DNA of 64,000 nucleotides from Desulfococcaceae bacterium HSG9. GTDB taxonomy: Bacteria; Desulfobacterota; Desulfobacteria; Desulfobacterales; JAUCGF01. This document shows, in pieces, positions 60,779 to 64,000 of the stretch. The stretch spans positions 1 through 64,000 of the forward strand of contig JAUCGF010000088.1 in the NCBI GenBank assembly GCA_030378005.1, in the 5' to 3' direction. Positions within the stretch are counted from its first letter, which is position 1. The number at the start of each line of letters is the position of its first letter. The position numbers and the translations under genes were made by a program. The notes beneath the pieces are model-generated. The model searched no databases, had not been told where the DNA came from, and was given only the letters and a program-made list of their open reading frames with translations.

Positions 60779-61447
60779 CTAACTATCGTCCAATACAAAT
60801 TTTCTATAAAACAATTTAGTCGCCAGCCAGTCATTTGTTTTAAGCAACTCAAACGTTTTTTCAGTTTCGCTATACATCTGGATATTCAAATCATGTTCAG
60901 CATCAATAAAATATACAAGGCTTTTTTTTAACTGCATCTCTATTTCGCCGCCAATAACATATTTTTCAGAAATTCTATTAACCAGATATTTAAAGGTATA
61001 ATTATTTGCCTTTGTCAGATATTTGAGGTCAATGAAATCTTTGCATGTTCCTCTTTGATTAATTGCAATCAGCTTCATCAAAGCAAGGTCCAGGTGAGAA
61101 GCAAGGTGAATTGGCATTTTATTTAAGGGCACGGAGTCATTTAACAGCGGGTATGGGTATGTGAAGATGCTAAAACCGGTGTCATTCAGATTTATTACAA
61201 GTGTGTTTTCTGTGATATTATTTGTTGTTACATTAAAACCTGATTTTAATTTTTTAGAAATGACCGTTGCTAATTCAAGGCTGTCAAATGTCTTATGTGT
61301 AAAAAAATCCAAATCAATCGACAATCTATGGCCAAAATATAAAGCGATAGCGGTTCCACCAGCCAGATAGGTGTCGGCAGGCAGACACTCAATTATTTCG
61401 CTATTCAATATGGCAGCCATATCTTTGGTGATACATCTGAAAAACAT
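60779..61447 (-). CDS. AbiEii-family nucleotidyltransferase toxin
   Basis: 222 residues. The nucleotidyltransferase core TYLAGGTAIALYFGHRLSID followed by LDFFTH carries the GG and DxD-type acidic motif of AbiEii/AbiGii proteins; MKLIAINQRGTCKDFIDLKY is the second conserved block. Such toxins transfer NMPs to tRNA or other targets, causing growth arrest and phage abortive infection. Its start overlaps the end of the upstream partner by 43 bp. It sits between the ATPase and flotillin genes on their strand. Confidence 0.85.
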   Translation of the reverse strand: MFFRCITKDMAAILNSEIIECLPADTYLAGGTAIALYFGHRLSIDLDFFTHKTFDSLELATVISKKLKSGFNVTTNNITENTLVINLNDTGFSIFTYPYPLLNDSVPLNKMPIHLASHLDLALMKLIAINQRGTCKDFIDLKYLTKANNYTFKYLVNRISEKYVIGGEIEMQLKKSLVYFIDAEHDLNIQMYSETEKTFELLKTNDWLATKLFYRKFVLDDS

Positions 61448-61710
61448 TTTGTTTTCTCTCGCGGTATTCCGAACAGCAACGCAAAATAGTTTACGGTTTT
61501 AGGACTTAATGATCTGCTTTGTATCACAACTTCCTCAACTGGTTCACGACCGTAATAATCAGAAATAATTTTGATTTCATCTTCAGTCCCGAATTCTAAG
61601 ATGCGTTCGATGATAATGTAGCGGTCCTGTTTCAGATTCATTGGGCCTTTATCCCAAAAATAGACGCGCTTATTTGTGATAATCTGTTCTAATGTCAGTT
61701 TCGTATCCAT
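61405..61710 (-). CDS. Likely antitoxin partner of the AbiEii protein (DUF6922-like)
   Basis: 101 residues from ATG 61710 (GAAGAGG upstream). TLEQIITNKRVYFWDKGPMN and RYIIIERILEFGTEDEIKII, then SPKTVNYFALLFGIP, are the features I associate with small proteins that precede AbiEii-type toxins. The KT-x-NYFALLFGIP tail recurs in this group. The overlap with the toxin gene and with the upstream relic (40 bp) gives a compact operon. Confidence 0.7.
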   Translation of the reverse strand: MDTKLTLEQIITNKRVYFWDKGPMNLKQDRYIIIERILEFGTEDEIKIISDYYGREPVEEVVIQSRSLSPKTVNYFALLFGIPREKTKCFSDVSPKIWLPY

Positions 61711-62077
61711 TGATGGCTTTAACCTCTTCAATCGTTACCCCGGTTTTCAACGCTATTGTTTCGGCATCAAGAATATCAATTAAATTGGCAGCAATTTCAA
61801 CCGCTCTTTGCTTTCCGCCTAGTTTGATTCCCAGTTCAGTTCCTATTTTAATTCCCATTTTAATTCCTTTTATAACACCCCAGCAATAAGATGATTCCAC
61901 CATACTGGCTTCATAATGCAGATCGTCAACATATCTGGCATACGCCTGACGTTCTTTATTCCGAATGCTATTCTTTAACAATTCGCTGAGAAAGCCGTCC
62001 AGTATTTCAAAATTGGCTTTGCTTTGCAAAAGGAGTTTCACTTCCCAGTCAAAAGTGATTGATCGTCTTTTTGCCAT
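61670..62077 (-). pseudogene. Rpn/PD-(D/E)XK transposase-like protein with internal deletion
   Basis: 135 residues. The first ~40 (RRSITFDWEVKLLLQSKANF, LDGFLSELLK) are the N-terminus of the Rpn/PDDEXK nuclease group, and the rest (RYVDDLHYEASMVESSYCWG, VEIAANLIDILDAETIALKT, VTIEEVKAINGY) is its C-terminus. The family is normally near 300 residues; the nuclease middle is missing in frame. GIKMGIKIGTELGIKLG is the usual repetitive linker. ATG 62077 with AGGA upstream is intact, so a short protein may still be made. Confidence 0.65.
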
Positions 62078-62206
62078 TTTTTGATCCTAATACCGCTGTT
62101 TGAATCAGGATTTTCAGGATTATTTTTTAGCATCCTTCATCGTCCTGTAATCCATTAATCCGTAACGGGACAAAGTGTAAACTGACTGATGAAGGATGCA
62201 GTAAAT

Positions 62207-64000
62207 CTAACGCCGTTTTCCAATCCGCTTATCCCCCATGCCTGAACGTTCGGCCATGGAAAGGAGATTGTACAACAAGCCGCGGTCATCGGCATTATCA
62301 GCCATTCCGACCATTTTGGAAAGCACGCCGGAGATAGTCAGATTCTTGACATCTTCCGGGTTGACGCCGAATTGTTTAAAGAAATGTTTGAACTGGGATT
62401 GAAAATATTGGGGGTCTGAGTTGAAAAAGGTTTCCTTCACATCGGTCAGGGCATTACTGTTTTCAACATAGCGATCCACGGCTTTACCACCGGTAACGGC
62501 ATTGACAATACGGTCAAAGAAGACAGCTTCACCGCCTACAATATCCACACGCGCGGATTTTAACGCCTGGGACAAAACTTCAGCCTGATGCGAGGCAATG
62601 TCTTTGCGATTATGGATTTCAGCCAATTCGACATCCAGCTCTTTTTGCAATTTCAGCTTGTATTCTTCATGTTCACGCCCCACACCATCGAACAATTTCA
62701 TGGCATTGGCTTTATCTTCAATACCTTGAGCCTCGGCTTGGTATTTCAGAGTCTGCACTTTGGCCTCAGCGCCGCCCTCTTTTTCGATACCGCCGGCACG
62801 GGCTTCCATCACGCGAACATCGCCAAGCCCCGCAGCCGCTTGTTCAACCGTCAGAGCATCGGCTAACAGCTTCTTGGCATTGGATTCTTTCTCGGCTTTA
62901 TTTTCAAACGCTTCGGCTTCAATGCTGATTTGTTCAGCTTTGAATTCAGATGCTTTTTTATCCGCTTCAGCCGCTTTAATCGAGCGGATCAGATTTTCTT
63001 CGGCTTTTAATTCGGCCACCTTCTTGGAAGCTTCAGCGCCTTTGACATCAATTACCAGGGATTCTTCAGCTTCTTTTTCCGCATCGGTAATGGCCACCTG
63101 TTTTTTCCGCTCGGCTTGGGCAAATGCTTCAGTATCTTTAATTTTCTGCTGTTCCTCCACCACCGTGCGCTCAACTTTGACGCGTTCGCGAATGACATCC
63201 TGAATCGCTTTTTTCTCGGTTTCAATGGCTTTATCTTTTTCAATCTGGGTCAACGCAACAATCCGTTCCCGCTCCGTAGCTTCAATCATACGGTCTTTTT
63301 CCACACGTTCAGTTTCGACCGCCTCGGTGCGCTCCTTATTTTTGCGGGCGACAATGATTTGGCGATCTTTGTTTTCTTCATTGACCTGGATTTCCTCTTC
63401 TGTGGCGATGCGGGCGGACTCCGCTTTGAGCCGCTCCTCTTCCTGAACTTTACGGGTCTCGGCCTCTTCACGCACTTTCACCGTTGCGACTTCCCGTTTC
63501 TGCCGTTCCTCCGCTTCCGCCAATTGCCGGTTAAGTTCCAATATGGCTTCTTTAGCCTCGACATTTTGCCGGGTGATCACTTTTTCTCTATCCTGATTGA
63601 TTTGATTGGAAAGAACCTTTTGATCGGATGTTTGTTTGGTAATTTTTTTAATACCTTCGGAATCTAAAATATTGTCCGGATTCAACATTTCAAGGGGCGT
63701 CTGTTCAAGAAAATCGATGGCGGCGTCATCCATCACAAAACCGTTCAAATCAGTGCCAATGATTTTAAGGATCTCCTCTTTGAATTCTTCGCGGGAATTG
63801 TAAAGGCCGACAAAATCAAAGCGCTTGCCCACGGTTTTAAGGGCTTCAGAAAATTTGGCTTCAAATAAAATTTGCAGAGACTTTTGTTCCGAAGCACGGT
63901 TACAACCAATCGATTCGGCCACGCGGCGAACATCTTCTACGGTTTTATTCACGCGCACGAAAAAGACCACCGTAATATCGGCACGCATATTATCTTTACA
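62207..64000 (-). CDS. Flotillin/Band-7 (SPFH) family protein, 5' end outside the window
   Basis: At least 597 residues; the frame is open to the window edge (an internal ATG at 63988 is unlikely to be the start because homologous sequence precedes it). SPFH part: RADITVVFFVRVNKTVEDVR, AKFSEALKTVGKRFDFVGLY. Then a very long coiled coil rich in Glu/Ala/Lys (about 130-440, e.g. QLAEAEERQKREVATVKVRE) and a flotillin-like tail (NSNALTDVKETFFNSDPQYF). Flotillins assemble on membranes as scaffolds. The shared strand with the AAA ATPase downstream suggests one functional module, later invaded by the AbiEii cassette. Confidence 0.85.
   Translation of the reverse strand, partial: CKDNMRADITVVFFVRVNKTVEDVRRVAESIGCNRASEQKSLQILFEAKFSEALKTVGKRFDFVGLYNSREEFKEEILKIIGTDLNGFVMDDAAIDFLEQTPLEMLNPDNILDSEGIKKITKQTSDQKVLSNQINQDREKVITRQNVEAKEAILELNRQLAEAEERQKREVATVKVREEAETRKVQEEERLKAESARIATEEEIQVNEENKDRQIIVARKNKERTEAVETERVEKDRMIEATERERIVALTQIEKDKAIETEKKAIQDVIRERVKVERTVVEEQQKIKDTEAFAQAERKKQVAITDAEKEAEESLVIDVKGAEASKKVAELKAEENLIRSIKAAEADKKASEFKAEQISIEAEAFENKAEKESNAKKLLADALTVEQAAAGLGDVRVMEARAGGIEKEGGAEAKVQTLKYQAEAQGIEDKANAMKLFDGVGREHEEYKLKLQKELDVELAEIHNRKDIASHQAEVLSQALKSARVDIVGGEAVFFDRIVNAVTGGKAVDRYVENSNALTDVKETFFNSDPQYFQSQFKHFFKQFGVNPEDVKNLTISGVLSKMVGMADNADDRGLLYNLLSMAERSGMGDKRIGKRR

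Noticed and set aside
1-64000. tRNA, rRNA and riboswitch genes
   Set aside because: I saw no cloverleaf with conserved TTC arms, no rRNA blocks and no convincing riboswitch core by reading both strands; a covariance search could still find a weak one.

Overview
The window reads as a stretch of a large, repeat-rich genome of a motile Gram-negative bacterium, most likely a Desulfobacterota (Desulfonema-like sulfate reducer). This is inferred from the mix of families: extended chemotaxis proteins, a sigma-54 regulator, a tripartite tricarboxylate (TTT) transporter, an MsbA-type lipid exporter, radical SAM proteins, STAND NTPases and proteins ending in diversity-generating-retroelement (DGR) type variable domains. 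No rRNA, tRNA or CRISPR array was seen.

Region 1 (1-7.5 kb) is a graveyard of transposase fragments and miniature elements. It surrounds a secreted PKD-DUF1566 protein (3.2-4.0 kb) whose last 20 codons look like a DGR variable region. Behind that gene lies a 345-bp unit repeated three times in tandem, and the middle copy is split by an IS110-family element. Region 2 (7.6-10.7 kb) holds a NACHT/STAND-pentapeptide-DUF1566 protein with a second variable region of the same class. Region 3 (10.7-20.2 kb, minus strand) is a chemotaxis cluster: CheA-receiver hybrid, MCP, double CheW, CheR-TPR, a PAS-DHp protein without ATPase domain, CheC and CheY. A 5'-truncated FGE-sulfatase-type protein with a third DGR-like variable region and its GC hairpin follows (20.9-21.5 kb).

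Region 4 (21.6-27.3 kb) is a TctCAB TTT transporter with a MoaD/ThiS-like protein. It is divergent from a GAF-sigma-54 activator, and the gap contains a near-perfect -24/-12 promoter and two upstream repeats. Region 5 (27.4-32.9 kb) has three unusual genes (a UDG-like ORF, a membrane coiled-coil cold-shock protein and an LRAT-coiled-coil protein) bounded by attC-like structures, followed by transposase and metabolic gene remnants.

Region 6 (33-49.8 kb) is mostly ordinary chromosome: UvrD-like helicase, radical SAM/B12 protein, response-regulator kinase, a 19-repeat MORN protein, TatA, YqgE, MsbA, PAP2, MoaB plus radical SAM, a branched-chain amino acid binding protein, a universal stress protein and a Na+/alanine symporter. 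Region 7 (49.9-64 kb) is again accessory: a methyltransferase split by a 233-bp miniature element, a stand-alone HSDR_N-like protein, a Panacea-type toxin-antitoxin pair, an AbiEii toxin with partner, and a giant AAA 'DNA repair ATPase' next to a flotillin that runs off the window end.

The repeats can be read against each other. Empty sites for several insertions occur elsewhere in the window, which fixes element boundaries and target duplications without any database. The strongest candidate for an interesting system is the set of three DGR-type variable C-termini (3.9, 10.0 and 21.4 kb), one of them on an NLR-like NTPase, with no reverse transcriptase or template repeat found in the window.
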